DNA of 57,091 bases from Chloroflexota bacterium (GTDB taxonomy: Bacteria > Chloroflexota > Anaerolineae > UBA7937 > B3-Chlor). The DNA is taken from positions 1 to 57,091 of the forward strand of contig JAUWLF010000016.1 in NCBI GenBank assembly GCA_030613785.1, read 5' to 3'. Below, piece after piece: positions 8,062-15,694 of the stretch. Positions within the stretch are counted from its first letter, which is position 1. Each line of letters opens with the position of its first letter. The notes below the pieces were generated by a model that worked only from the letters and a program-made list of their open reading frames with translations, was not told the DNA's origin and searched no databases. The translations under genes and the position numbers were made by a program.

Positions 8062-9720
8062 ATGAAACTTCATTGTCGTCAGCATCGTCAGGCCATTAGT
8101 CTATTGGCCGTTTTCCTGATGGCGTTGACGGTGAGAACACTGACTGCGCTGCCGCAGCAGCAGCCGCACTACTTCGATGCGTACTACTACTCCGACGTAG
8201 CGGAGAACCTGTACCTGGGTCGTGGCTTCGTTGTCGATTTCATCTGGAACTACCTGGAGGCGCCGCACACAGTCACCCACCCCAGTAACCTCTACTGGAT
8301 GCCCCTCCCGTCCATCCTCGCATGGCTTTCCTTCACCATCTTTGGCGCCTCCTACCGGGCCGCTCAGATACCCTTCATCCTGCTCTCTGCGCTCCTCCCA
8401 GTGATGGCCTATTGGCTCTCTTACCGCATCTACGCCAGGCGAGACTACGCACTCCTGGCCGCTATTCTCACCGCCTTCGCTCCTTTCTACATGAAATACT
8501 GGGCATCCCCCGACAACTTCGCCCCCTTCGCGGTAACCGCTGGCCTGACCCTGATCACTCTCTACTTGGGCTGGGACAAGCGACAAGGTCGCTATTTCCT
8601 GGGATCTGGCCTGCTGATAGGACTGAGTCATCTGTCCCGCGCAGACGGGTTCCTGCTATGGATCCCTCTCCTGGTATTGATGGCCGCGGCCTGGCTGCGA
8701 GGGCGGATGGCGACGCCCGACTCTGACTCCCCGGGCACTGATAGCATCGAGCCGGTGGGTATCATGACGGCGCTCTCCTGGCTCTCACTTGCCATAGCCG
8801 GCTATCTAGCAGTGATGGTGCCCTGGTTCTATCGCAACTGGACCTTGATAGGTGCCCCCTTGTCCAGCGCCGGGGTCAAGACCGTCTTGGTGCATAGCTA
8901 CGCCGACATCTTCAGCTACTTCAGGCAGCTCACTTTGCGAAGCTACCTGGCATGGGGCTGGGGCAACATTCTTCGGTCCAAGCTGGATGCTGCCATCCAC
9001 AACCTTGCCGTTCTCGGCGGGGCCCTCCAGTTCCACCTGGCGCCATTGGCCATCATCGGCCTCTGGCAGCTACGGCGCCGTCGAGAGTATGCGCCTTTCT
9101 ATGTCTACGCTGCCGCGCTCTATCTGGCGATGACGCTGATCTTCACCTTCCCCAGCACCCATGCCAGTATGCTGCACTCCACAGGTGCTCTCCTGCCCTT
9201 CCTCTACGTCGCCGCAGTACCAGGAATAGATGCGGCCGTGGGCTGGATAGCCGCTAGACGTCGGACCTGGCACCGTCGCACCGCTCAGAGAGCGTTCCGC
9301 ATCGGCCTCACGGTCATCGTCGTCCTGGTGAGTCTCTTCGACTACTGCCAGGGCGTTTTCCTGTCCCTGAACCCTCTCGCGATTCGACCTCTCTGGAACG
9401 AGGCCAACGTGGGCTATTTGACAGTCTCGGCCTGGCTGGCTGAGAATGCCGAAGAAGACACCCTGATCATGGTGGTTGACCCTCCGGCCTACTACTACCT
9501 AACGCATCGCCGCTCCATCGTCACACCCAACGAGGAGATAGAGGACCTCCTGGCAGTCGCCCGGCGGTACGGGGCCGAGTACCTAGTCCTGGAATACGAC
9601 CACGTGGCATCTCTGGATGGCCTCTACCGTGGCGAGGCCAGACACCCTCTTCTGCAACTCCGACATGCATTCGAGGACAGCAGCGGCAACCTGATTCAGA
9701 TCTACGAGATTAAGAGGTAG
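8062..9720 (+). CDS. PMT/ArnT-like membrane glycosyltransferase
   Basis: About 552 residues. A start at 8038 would overlap the previous stop as ATGA, but the purine run lies directly against it, whereas ATG 8062 has AGGA four bases upstream. After the first helix comes FDAYYYSDVAENLYLGRGF, the D-x-Y/Asp-containing loop of PMT-like GT-C enzymes. A second loop reads NLYWMPLPSILAWLSF, and ten or so further helices follow. The C-terminal 110 residues form a soluble domain (ENAEEDTLIMVVDPPAYYY), as in bacterial PMT_2 proteins. It probably transfers a sugar from a lipid carrier outside the cytoplasmic membrane. The next gene follows after seven bases. Confidence 0.8.
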   Translation: MKLHCRQHRQAISLLAVFLMALTVRTLTALPQQQPHYFDAYYYSDVAENLYLGRGFVVDFIWNYLEAPHTVTHPSNLYWMPLPSILAWLSFTIFGASYRAAQIPFILLSALLPVMAYWLSYRIYARRDYALLAAILTAFAPFYMKYWASPDNFAPFAVTAGLTLITLYLGWDKRQGRYFLGSGLLIGLSHLSRADGFLLWIPLLVLMAAAWLRGRMATPDSDSPGTDSIEPVGIMTALSWLSLAIAGYLAVMVPWFYRNWTLIGAPLSSAGVKTVLVHSYADIFSYFRQLTLRSYLAWGWGNILRSKLDAAIHNLAVLGGALQFHLAPLAIIGLWQLRRRREYAPFYVYAAALYLAMTLIFTFPSTHASMLHSTGALLPFLYVAAVPGIDAAVGWIAARRRTWHRRTAQRAFRIGLTVIVVLVSLFDYCQGVFLSLNPLAIRPLWNEANVGYLTVSAWLAENAEEDTLIMVVDPPAYYYLTHRRSIVTPNEEIEDLLAVARRYGAEYLVLEYDHVASLDGLYRGEARHPLLQLRHAFEDSSGNLIQIYEIKR

Positions 9721-9727
9721 CGAAGAC

Positions 9728-11209
9728 ATGAGGCGTCTGAGTTCAGCTCATATCCTGATCCCGTTGCTCGCGGCTCTGAGCGCCCTGCTGTATCTGGCAT
9801 ACGCTGTGCACTATGGGTTTCTCGGCTTCCCTCTCGATGACGCCTGGATCCACCAAACATACGCTCGTCATCTGGCGCTGTACCGTCAGCTTGCCTACAA
9901 TCCCGGCGAGCCAAGCGTTGGCTCCACATCCCCGTTGTGGACACTGCTCCTGGCGCCAAGCTACTTCCTCCCTGTGGATCACAGGCTCTGGGCGTACCTA
10001 TTGGGCGGTGTGTTCCTGACCTTGACAGGCTGGACCATTCAGCGCCTCAGTAGCGTCGTCTTCCCGAAGGATCCTCTTTCTCCACTGCTCACGGGGGCGT
10101 TCTGCATTTTCGAGTGGCACCTGGCATGGGCAGCATTCTCTGGCATGGAGACCATCCTCTTCGTCTTTCTATCACTCCTGGCCATGGAACGACATCTGAG
10201 TGGGGAAAGGCCCTTTGTGACGGGTCTGATTGTCGGCCTGCTGACCCTAGCCCGGCCTGAAGGGACGATGATGTTTCTCCTCCTGATCCTCGACATCCTG
10301 TGGAGGCGCAAAGTGGGGAAGCGTGTACTCGCCTGGCGGAAGGCAGGAATAGCCACAGCTATCTTGCTCCTCGGCTTCCTTCTGCCGCTCGTTCCCTACG
10401 TCGCTTTCAACCTCGCAATCACGGGACAGGTATTTCCGAATACGTTCTACGCCAAGCAAGCCGAATATCGAGACCTTATAGCCAATCTCCCGCTCTGGAC
10501 TCGCTGGGCACAAGTGGCGGCCGTCACTGCCGTTGGCGCTCAGGTGCTTCTGATCCCCGGCGCCCTCTATGCAGCCTACAAAATGGTCAAGCTCAGGCGG
10601 GGACGGGCTGTACTACCCCTTGCCTGGTGGTTTCTCCTAGTGACCGTCTATGCCGTCAGACTGCCGGTCACCTACCAGCATGGTCGGTACCTAATCCCCA
10701 CCATACCCATCCTCATCCTGTACGGCATCTGGGGGACGAGAAACCTGTCCTGGCTCCCGCGCATCGCCAGGCAGGTCTTGCTCATCTCTACTCCGCTGCT
10801 GTTAGTCATCTTCTGGGTGCGCGGGGCTGAGCAGTATGCCGTTGACGTGAGAATCATAGACAGCGAGCTGGCCATGACGGGGCGTTGGCTAGGAGAGAAC
10901 ACGGCCCCACAGGCCCTGGTTGCCGCCCATGACATCGGCGCCATCGGCTACTTCTCCGAGCGCGCTCTGGTGGACACTGCGGGGTTGGTGAGCCCAGAGG
11001 TCATCCCCTTCATTCGAGATGAAGAGAGGCTACTAGCCCACCTCAAGGAGAAGAAGGTCCACTACGTGGTCATCTTTCCCTCTTGGTACCCGTGGATGGC
11101 GAACAGCCCTTCTCTGCAAGCCATCTATCGGTCCACATCGCCGTGGATTGTGGAGGCTGGTGGCGACAATATCGTGGTCTATGAGACTCTGTGGAATCAC
11201 TCGCCGTAG
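9728..11209 (+). CDS. Multi-pass membrane protein, probable GT-C glycosyltransferase
   Basis: 493 residues, starting ATG just after the previous stop. The N-terminal half holds a helix, then GFPLDDAWIHQTYARHLA with an Asp-Asp pair in the first outside loop, and NPGEPSVGSTSPLWTLLLAP. This conserved block is seen in an uncharacterised membrane GT-C-like family common in Chloroflexota and related soil bacteria. Eight to ten helices follow, then a soluble C-terminal region (AAHDIGAIGYFSERALVDTAGL) that recurs in such proteins. No named function can be given. It closes the glycan cluster, and the next gene has its own promoter. Confidence 0.75.
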   Translation: MRRLSSAHILIPLLAALSALLYLAYAVHYGFLGFPLDDAWIHQTYARHLALYRQLAYNPGEPSVGSTSPLWTLLLAPSYFLPVDHRLWAYLLGGVFLTLTGWTIQRLSSVVFPKDPLSPLLTGAFCIFEWHLAWAAFSGMETILFVFLSLLAMERHLSGERPFVTGLIVGLLTLARPEGTMMFLLLILDILWRRKVGKRVLAWRKAGIATAILLLGFLLPLVPYVAFNLAITGQVFPNTFYAKQAEYRDLIANLPLWTRWAQVAAVTAVGAQVLLIPGALYAAYKMVKLRRGRAVLPLAWWFLLVTVYAVRLPVTYQHGRYLIPTIPILILYGIWGTRNLSWLPRIARQVLLISTPLLLVIFWVRGAEQYAVDVRIIDSELAMTGRWLGENTAPQALVAAHDIGAIGYFSERALVDTAGLVSPEVIPFIRDEERLLAHLKEKKVHYVVIFPSWYPWMANSPSLQAIYRSTSPWIVEAGGDNIVVYETLWNHSP

Positions 11210-11278
11210 ACGCCCCCCTCGTGAAATCATGTCGGTAGTCCTTGCTCCATCTGGCGTCAGCGCGCCTCCGGGGGCGAG

Positions 11279-11307
11279 TTGCGGACAAACCACAGTGATG
11301 GTATACT
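11279..11307 (+). promoter_or_regulatory. Sigma-70-type promoter of the response regulator/kinase pair
   Basis: TTGCGG (11279-11284) and TATACT (11302-11307) are separated by exactly 17 bases and lie 59 bases before the ATG at 11366. Both boxes sit in the gap after the glycan cluster, so the two-component genes are probably transcribed separately from it. Confidence 0.6.
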
Positions 11308-11365
11308 TGCTTGGCACTGGGTCGATGGAGTTGTCGCGCAACTGTTGGCGTGTGGCAGGGGTAAA

Positions 11366-12064
11366 ATGGCGGACAAGATCAGAGTAATGATCGTGGATGA
11401 CCACCCGCTGTTCCGCGAGGGGCTGCGCCGTGTCCTCGAGGAAGAAGAAGACTTGGTCGTCGAGGCAGAGGTGGCCGACGGTGAACAAGCTATCGTGCTG
11501 GCGCGTGACATTCGTCCCGACGTCGTCCTTCTGGACATCAACCTGCCTTCCATGGACGGCCTGCAAGTCACGCGGGAGATCACGGCTAGCCTGCCTGAGA
11601 CAGCGGTGATAAACCTCACCGCCTATCATGACGAAGAACAGATTATCCGTGCCATCAATGCTGGTGCATCTGCCTACTATCCCAAAGAGGTCATGCCCGA
11701 CAAGCTCATATTCGCAGTGAGACAGGTCAGCACAGGCCAGCACGTCATTGACGACAGAGTGCTAAGCAGGTCCGAAGTGAACTCCTGGCTCATCGAGCAC
11801 TCTGCCCGGATTGCTCCATTGGGCGTGGCTGACGATACCCGCCTAGTGCCGCTCTCTCCCCGGGAGATGGAGATCCTGCAACATGTTGCCAGAGGAAGCA
11901 GCAACAAAGAGATCGCCCACGAGCTACAGATAAGCCAGCAAACCGTCAAGAACCATATCTCCTCCATTCTGCGCAAGTTGAACGTGAAAGACCGCACCGA
12001 AGCCGCCATCTATGCGATACGTCATGGTTGGATCAGACTGGAAGATACGAAACCAGACGAGTAA
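11366..12064 (+). CDS. NarL/DegU-type response regulator
   Basis: 232 residues from ATG 11366, preceded by AGGGG at a good distance; an earlier in-frame start lies before the promoter-proximal region and is unlikely. Residues 5-120 are a receiver domain with the acidic pair Asp11-Asp12, phospho-acceptor Asp57 (LLDINLPSMDG) and the late Lys in YYPKE. Residues 165-225 form a LuxR-type helix-turn-helix (LSPREMEILQHVARGSSNKEIA...TVKNHISSILRKL). It should bind DNA after phosphorylation by the kinase encoded next. The pair resembles DegU/DegS. Its position directly before the Flp pilus genes makes those promoters natural candidates for control, which is inference. Confidence 0.9.
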   Translation: MADKIRVMIVDDHPLFREGLRRVLEEEEDLVVEAEVADGEQAIVLARDIRPDVVLLDINLPSMDGLQVTREITASLPETAVINLTAYHDEEQIIRAINAGASAYYPKEVMPDKLIFAVRQVSTGQHVIDDRVLSRSEVNSWLIEHSARIAPLGVADDTRLVPLSPREMEILQHVARGSSNKEIAHELQISQQTVKNHISSILRKLNVKDRTEAAIYAIRHGWIRLEDTKPDE

Positions 12065-12122
12065 CACCCTGCGGAGAAGAACCAAACATCTGGCACGGCA
12101 GAGCACACATCGAGAAAAAGAG

Positions 12123-13193
12123 ATGGAAGACGGCGAAGAGAAACAGGACCCTATCCGAAGCCTGGTCGAACTGGTGCAGGAGAGCAAGAGGGAATACACA
12201 CGCCTTCAGAACGACCTCAAAGAGCTGGAGGTTCTGATCGAGCAAACCAGCGGTGAGGTTCAGAAACTCGACCATCGTACGGCCCAGGTCACGAACAAGC
12301 TGCGCCACATAGAATCGAACCTGAACAGCTATCCCCGCGAAGACATCAGGGAAGCTTACTCCGCCTCTCAAGCCTCGCAACTCCGGCTCGTGATGTTGAG
12401 GACGCAGGTAGAGCAGCTACAAGCCAAGAAGGAGACCTTGGAACCCCAGGCCGAGTATCTGCATCGGTTTCTGGAGATCGTTGACCAGGTCCCCGGTCTT
12501 TCCACATACGGAGAAGACGTCGTCTCGTCCACGCTTCCTGGTGACAGCGTTGTGATGCGAGTTATCGAGGCCCAGGAGGGGGAGCGTCAACGCTTGGCCA
12601 GGCAGATGCACGACGGTCCAGCGCAGTCACTGACCAATCTCATGCTCCAGGCGGAGATAGTTGAGAGGTCATTCGGTGTGGACACCGACCAGGCTCGTTC
12701 CGAACTGACGAACCTGAAGAACGCGGTGAACGCCACTTTCCAGAAGACGATGGACTTCATCTTTGAGCTGAGCCCCATGATGCTTGACGATCTTGGGGCC
12801 GTACCCACGGTGCGCCGCTATGTGGACGACTTTCAGGAAAAGAGCGGCCTCAGCGTCGCCTTGGAGGTAGTTGGCGAGGAGAGAAGGCTCGCACCCTACG
12901 TGGAAGTCACGGTTTTCCGGGTCATCCAGGAACTGCTGCACAATGTGTTGCAACACGCCCATGCAAGTCACGTCCAGGTGAATCTGGACCTCAGCAGCGC
13001 CACGATTGGCATAATCGTTGAAGACGACGGAAGCGGCTTCGATCTGGACGAAGCCGTGGCCGGCGCCAAGGAACGGAAGACCCTGGGCATCACGACCTTG
13101 CAACAGAGGGTCGACATGCTGGGCGGCACCATAGATTTCGAGAGCAGCCTCGGCCGCGGCACCAAAGTCACCGTCAAGATCCCCTCTGCTTGA
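12123..13193 (+). CDS. Cytosolic DegS-like sensor histidine kinase
   Basis: 356 residues from ATG 12123. Residues 1-115 are highly charged with heptad-like leucines and no hydrophobic helix, so the protein is cytosolic with a coiled-coil input region, as in DegS. HisKA_3 dimerisation follows with the phospho-acceptor His163 in RQRLARQMHDGPAQSL. The HATPase domain has ELLHNVLQHAHASHVQV (N box), VEDDGSGFDLDEA (G1) and LGITTLQQRVDMLGGTI plus SSLGRGTKVTVKIP (G2). HisKA_3 kinases partner NarL-type regulators, so the preceding gene is its cognate. With no membrane segment the signal must be intracellular. Motility or surface state is a plausible cue given the pilus neighbours. Confidence 0.9.
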   Translation: MEDGEEKQDPIRSLVELVQESKREYTRLQNDLKELEVLIEQTSGEVQKLDHRTAQVTNKLRHIESNLNSYPREDIREAYSASQASQLRLVMLRTQVEQLQAKKETLEPQAEYLHRFLEIVDQVPGLSTYGEDVVSSTLPGDSVVMRVIEAQEGERQRLARQMHDGPAQSLTNLMLQAEIVERSFGVDTDQARSELTNLKNAVNATFQKTMDFIFELSPMMLDDLGAVPTVRRYVDDFQEKSGLSVALEVVGEERRLAPYVEVTVFRVIQELLHNVLQHAHASHVQVNLDLSSATIGIIVEDDGSGFDLDEAVAGAKERKTLGITTLQQRVDMLGGTIDFESSLGRGTKVTVKIPSA

Positions 13194-13256
13194 CCCTCGG
13201 TGTGCATTTTGGCCACTTATGCACAGTATGGAGCCTCCAATAGTACTATACTCCTA

Positions 13257-13285
13257 TTGCGTTCTCAGTGGCCTTGCTATATAAT
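13257..13285 (+). promoter_or_regulatory. Promoter of the first Flp pilin gene (copy 1 of a duplicated promoter)
   Basis: TTGCGT (13257-13262), a 17-base spacer and a perfect TATAAT (13280-13285) lie 65 bases before the pilin ATG. The upstream block from 13243 (GTACTATACTCCTATTGC) and the spacer start TTCTCAG are repeated almost exactly before the second pilin gene. This points to duplication of promoter and gene together and perhaps to a shared activator site. Confidence 0.7.
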
Positions 13286-13350
13286 GGACATCAGAGCGCA
13301 GCCCTTAGCTGGCTGCAACAGATTGGTAAGCGGAAAGGAGGTGAAAAGGG

Positions 13351-13506
13351 ATGCTTTACTTGCCGCAAGAGGAAGGGCAAGGTATGGTCGAGTATGCGTT
13401 GATATTAGTCTTGGTGGCCATTGTAGTGATCGCCATCCTGCTGCTCCTGGGGCCGCAGATCGGCAATATCTTCAGCCGGATCACCAGCGGGCTTCTAAAG
13501 GGCTAA
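13351..13506 (+). CDS. Flp-type prepilin 1
   Basis: A 51-residue protein with an excellent ribosome-binding site, AAGGAGGTG, eight bases before ATG. It has the class-III (Flp/Tad) prepilin layout: a short leader ending EEG, then Gln, then the +5 Glu followed by Tyr (cleavage G9/Q10, GMVEYAL), a single hydrophobic helix (ILVLVAIVVIAILLLLG) and a short C-terminus. After removal of the leader by a prepilin peptidase it would polymerise into the thin Flp pilus via TadA/B/C encoded downstream. No prepilin peptidase gene is in the window. A closely related paralogue lies 400 bases downstream. Confidence 0.9.
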   Translation: MLYLPQEEGQGMVEYALILVLVAIVVIAILLLLGPQIGNIFSRITSGLLKG

Positions 13507-13535
13507 TCAGCAACGACTGCCAACCTTGCGACGCA

Positions 13536-13564
13536 AAGAGCCCTATCCACACGGTAGGGCTCTT
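13536..13564 (+). terminator. Hairpin after the first pilin gene
   Basis: AAGAGCCCTA (13536-13545) and TAGGGCTCTT (13555-13564) form a perfect 10-bp stem around a 9-base loop, starting 30 bases after the stop codon. Only a short T-rich run (TTGTTCT) follows, so it is a weak intrinsic terminator or an mRNA 3'-stabilising hairpin. It separates the two pilin transcription units. Confidence 0.6.
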
Positions 13565-13687
13565 GTTCTGCCAGCACAATTTCGTTTTCCTCCTCGCGAC
13601 TCTGTTTGCGCTTATCCCGGAGTGGTGCACACAGCTCTGCACCCAGCAAAGCTGAATGCACCAGCACTTCGTGGTACTATCTTCCTA

Positions 13688-13716
13688 TTGCCTTCTCAGC
13701 AGCAAGGTCGTATAAT
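13688..13716 (+). promoter_or_regulatory. Promoter of the second Flp pilin gene (copy 2 of the duplicated promoter)
   Basis: TTGCCT (13688-13693), a 17-base spacer and a perfect TATAAT (13711-13716). The block from 13674, GTACTATCTTCCTATTGC followed by CTTCTCAG, matches promoter 1 at nearly every position through the -35 box and first third of the spacer, then diverges. The leader to the GTG start is about 185 bases, much longer than for pilin 1, and begins with a 7-bp perfect hairpin (AAGCGAA/TTCGCTT, 13733-13752). Confidence 0.7.
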
Positions 13717-13909
13717 TGGGAGAGACGTCTGGAAGCGAAGGTGTGTTCGCTTGCTCTTGCGGTACTACCAGCACATCTCCTTGCTCCTGCGCAAGACAAC
13801 CGGGTAGAGATACCGACGGCAGCAGAAGTCCATATCTGGCCTGGCCGATGTCGAACTACTTCCATAGTGTTCTGTCGGAGAATCTCCAGTCAGAAAGGAG
13901 GTTAGACAA

Positions 13910-14071
13910 GTGCTGTACTTGCCGCAGGAGGAGGGGCAAGGTATGGTCGAATATGCATTGGTATTAGTCATGGTGGCCATGGTTGTTATCGCCATACTGA
14001 TGCTCTTGGGGCCTGAAATCGGCAATGTCTTCAGCAGAGTCACCAGCGCTCTCTACAACATTCCGGGTTAG
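13910..14071 (+). CDS. Flp-type prepilin 2
   Basis: A 53-residue protein from GTG 13910, with AAAGGAGG nine to ten bases upstream. The leader and cleavage region are the same as in pilin 1 (LYLPQEEG, then QGMVEYAL), and the helix differs by conservative changes (VLVMVAMVVIAILMLLG). The C-terminus (SALYNIPG) differs and is two residues longer. The two genes are clearly recent tandem duplicates. They may be major and minor pilins or be expressed under different conditions, given their separate promoters. Confidence 0.88.
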   Translation: MLYLPQEEGQGMVEYALVLVMVAMVVIAILMLLGPEIGNVFSRVTSALYNIPG

Positions 14072-14553
14072 ACAGATCGAATGCAGCGCCGCCCTTGCTC
14101 ATAGAGCCCTCTGGTCGACAACGTCGGTGGTGCTCTCCGCCGAACTATTCCTTAATGATCGTTCACGAAAGTATGACCGAGGCTTTGCACCAGCGGCGGC
14201 GCTGTGCAGTCAAAGCGCTAGTACTCAACCGAGTGTGCGATTGGCAGTTCGGTCTCTCACGCAAGAATCGGTGATCTCCTTCATTTGAGAGTCATGTGCA
14301 ACACCGATGTTGAGAAGATTGTAGCCCGTGTACCGCGCACAGGTGATAGATCACTCAGTGGTCTACTAGTGACTGGATCGCCGCACTGGCTTCCGGACGA
14401 GATGGGGCCGTAGAGGTGGTAACTGCATCTGCACTGGTATACAGAGAGGGTTTGGCTTCTGCTCGGTGTGCCGTGGACCCATGAGCCCTCATCGTCTCTT
14501 GTGGTTCGGTACGCACATGGTGCTGTCAGACGTTGTTTGAAGGATAAGGAAGA
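14072..14553. other. 482-base gap between pilin 2 and the TadE genes
   Basis: No reading frame here looks protein-like on either strand. One perfect 10-bp GC-rich inverted repeat is visible, CAGCGCCGCC (14084-14093) against GGCGGCGCTG (14195-14204), with about 100 bases between the arms. It could fold the 3' end of the pilin 2 transcript. I see no convincing -35/-10 pair for the TadE operon. Confidence 0.4.
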
Positions 14554-15144
14554 GTGAGTAGGAACACTGCGGAATGTTCGGCTCAGGAGGCTGGGCAAGC
14601 TCTGCTCGAGTTCGCGCTGGTCCTGTTGTTCGTGATTCTGCCGCTGACTATTGCCATTATCGACGGCAGCATCCTCTTCTACAAATGGGTGGCCCTCAAC
14701 AACGGGGCCCGAGAGGGGGCCCGGGCCGCGGTCATCTATCAAGATACCAGGCGATCCGACGGCACTGGGGGGATGATGAACGAGATAGATCTCGCAAGGC
14801 AAGACGTGGTCACCCAGACGGTGGAGGCGATCAGTGGCCCGCTGGTCAGCATACAGTGGGACCAGCCTGAGGACTGGGAGATAAGCTACCCTGATAGCCC
14901 TTGTGTGGTCGGGGAACACGAAATGCAGTGTGGAACCTGCAAGGTCTACGATGTCTACCGCGGCGGTGTCTGCCAGGGCGGTGAGTACCGCAGCGCGGGA
15001 CATCGGGTTACAGTGGCTATCACTCACACTCACAGACCCTTGCTTGGCTTGGTCATTGGTTTGGGAGAAATCGACCTGACCGCGACGGCGACGATGAGGA
15101 TCGAGCCCGGCGGACCAGCCCCCACCCCAGCGCCGTCACCATAG
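14554..15144 (+). CDS. TadE-like pseudopilin
   Basis: 196 residues from GTG 14554, preceded by the purine-rich AAGGATAAGGAAGA. It begins with a short leader containing a prepilin-like site (QEAG, then QALLEFAL, Glu at +5), followed by one hydrophobic helix (LLFVILPLTIAIIDGSILFY) and the TadE signature ALNNGAREGARAAV. The outside domain has four cysteines in a short span (CVVGEHEMQCGTCKVYD...GVCQ), probably disulfide-linked, and ends in a Pro/Thr-rich tail. TadE proteins are minor pseudopilins needed for Flp pilus assembly. It is followed after 43 bases by a second TadE. Confidence 0.85.
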   Translation: MSRNTAECSAQEAGQALLEFALVLLFVILPLTIAIIDGSILFYKWVALNNGAREGARAAVIYQDTRRSDGTGGMMNEIDLARQDVVTQTVEAISGPLVSIQWDQPEDWEISYPDSPCVVGEHEMQCGTCKVYDVYRGGVCQGGEYRSAGHRVTVAITHTHRPLLGLVIGLGEIDLTATATMRIEPGGPAPTPAPSP

Positions 15145-15187
15145 AGAGTGGCTAAGTGATTTCCACTGCTGGTACGGAGGCCTCTAG

Positions 15188-15667
15188 ATGTTCCTGCGAA
15201 CTGAAACGAAGAGCGGGCAAGAAGGGCAATCCATCGTCGAAACGGCGCTCATGATCCCGGTGGTGCTGTTACTGCTGATGGGGATCATAGAGTTTGGTTT
15301 CCTCTTCTATGCCCACGTGCGCGTCTCCAACGCCGCTCGCGAGGGAGCCAGAGCAGGATCGCTGTGGTTGATTCACCGAGAGGCCACGGCGCATTACTAT
15401 GATCCGATTCTGTGTGACACGGTCCACGACGCGGTGCAGTCCGAGTTCAGCGCCGTAGAGCACGATGATATACTCATCACACTGAAGGAGGGCGTCGTTG
15501 ACTGCGACCTTGGCGATGCGGACCTCGCGCCGCTGGCCGGGGAGCCCGTCACCGTTACTCTAGTCTATGATTACACCTTGCCTGTCACCTCGGGTTTGCC
15601 GATAATTAGAGATGTCATATCTTCACCGTTTCCTGTATCGAGATTGGTTGTCATGCGGTTTCAGTAG
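15188..15667 (+). CDS. Second TadE-like pseudopilin
   Basis: 159 residues from ATG 15188, with GGAGG seven bases upstream. The leader ends EGQSIVETALM, again with a Gly-Gln junction and Glu at +5. One hydrophobic helix (IPVVLLLLMGIIEFGFLFY) and VSNAAREGARAGSL follow, the conserved TadE pattern. The remaining 100 residues are an acidic outside domain with two cysteines. It differs enough from the upstream TadE to be an old paralogue, perhaps TadF-like. It lies 27 bases before the TadG-like gene in the same unit. Confidence 0.85.
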   Translation: MFLRTETKSGQEGQSIVETALMIPVVLLLLMGIIEFGFLFYAHVRVSNAAREGARAGSLWLIHREATAHYYDPILCDTVHDAVQSEFSAVEHDDILITLKEGVVDCDLGDADLAPLAGEPVTVTLVYDYTLPVTSGLPIIRDVISSPFPVSRLVVMRFQ

Positions 15668-15694
15668 CGGGAGTCCTGAAAGGAGGGCGGTTGA

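Noticed and set aside
14281..15033. 250-codon minus-strand frame opposite the first TadE gene
   Set aside because: The plus-strand TadE reading has a clear family signature and a ribosome-binding site. The opposite frame is a by-product of its codon bias.
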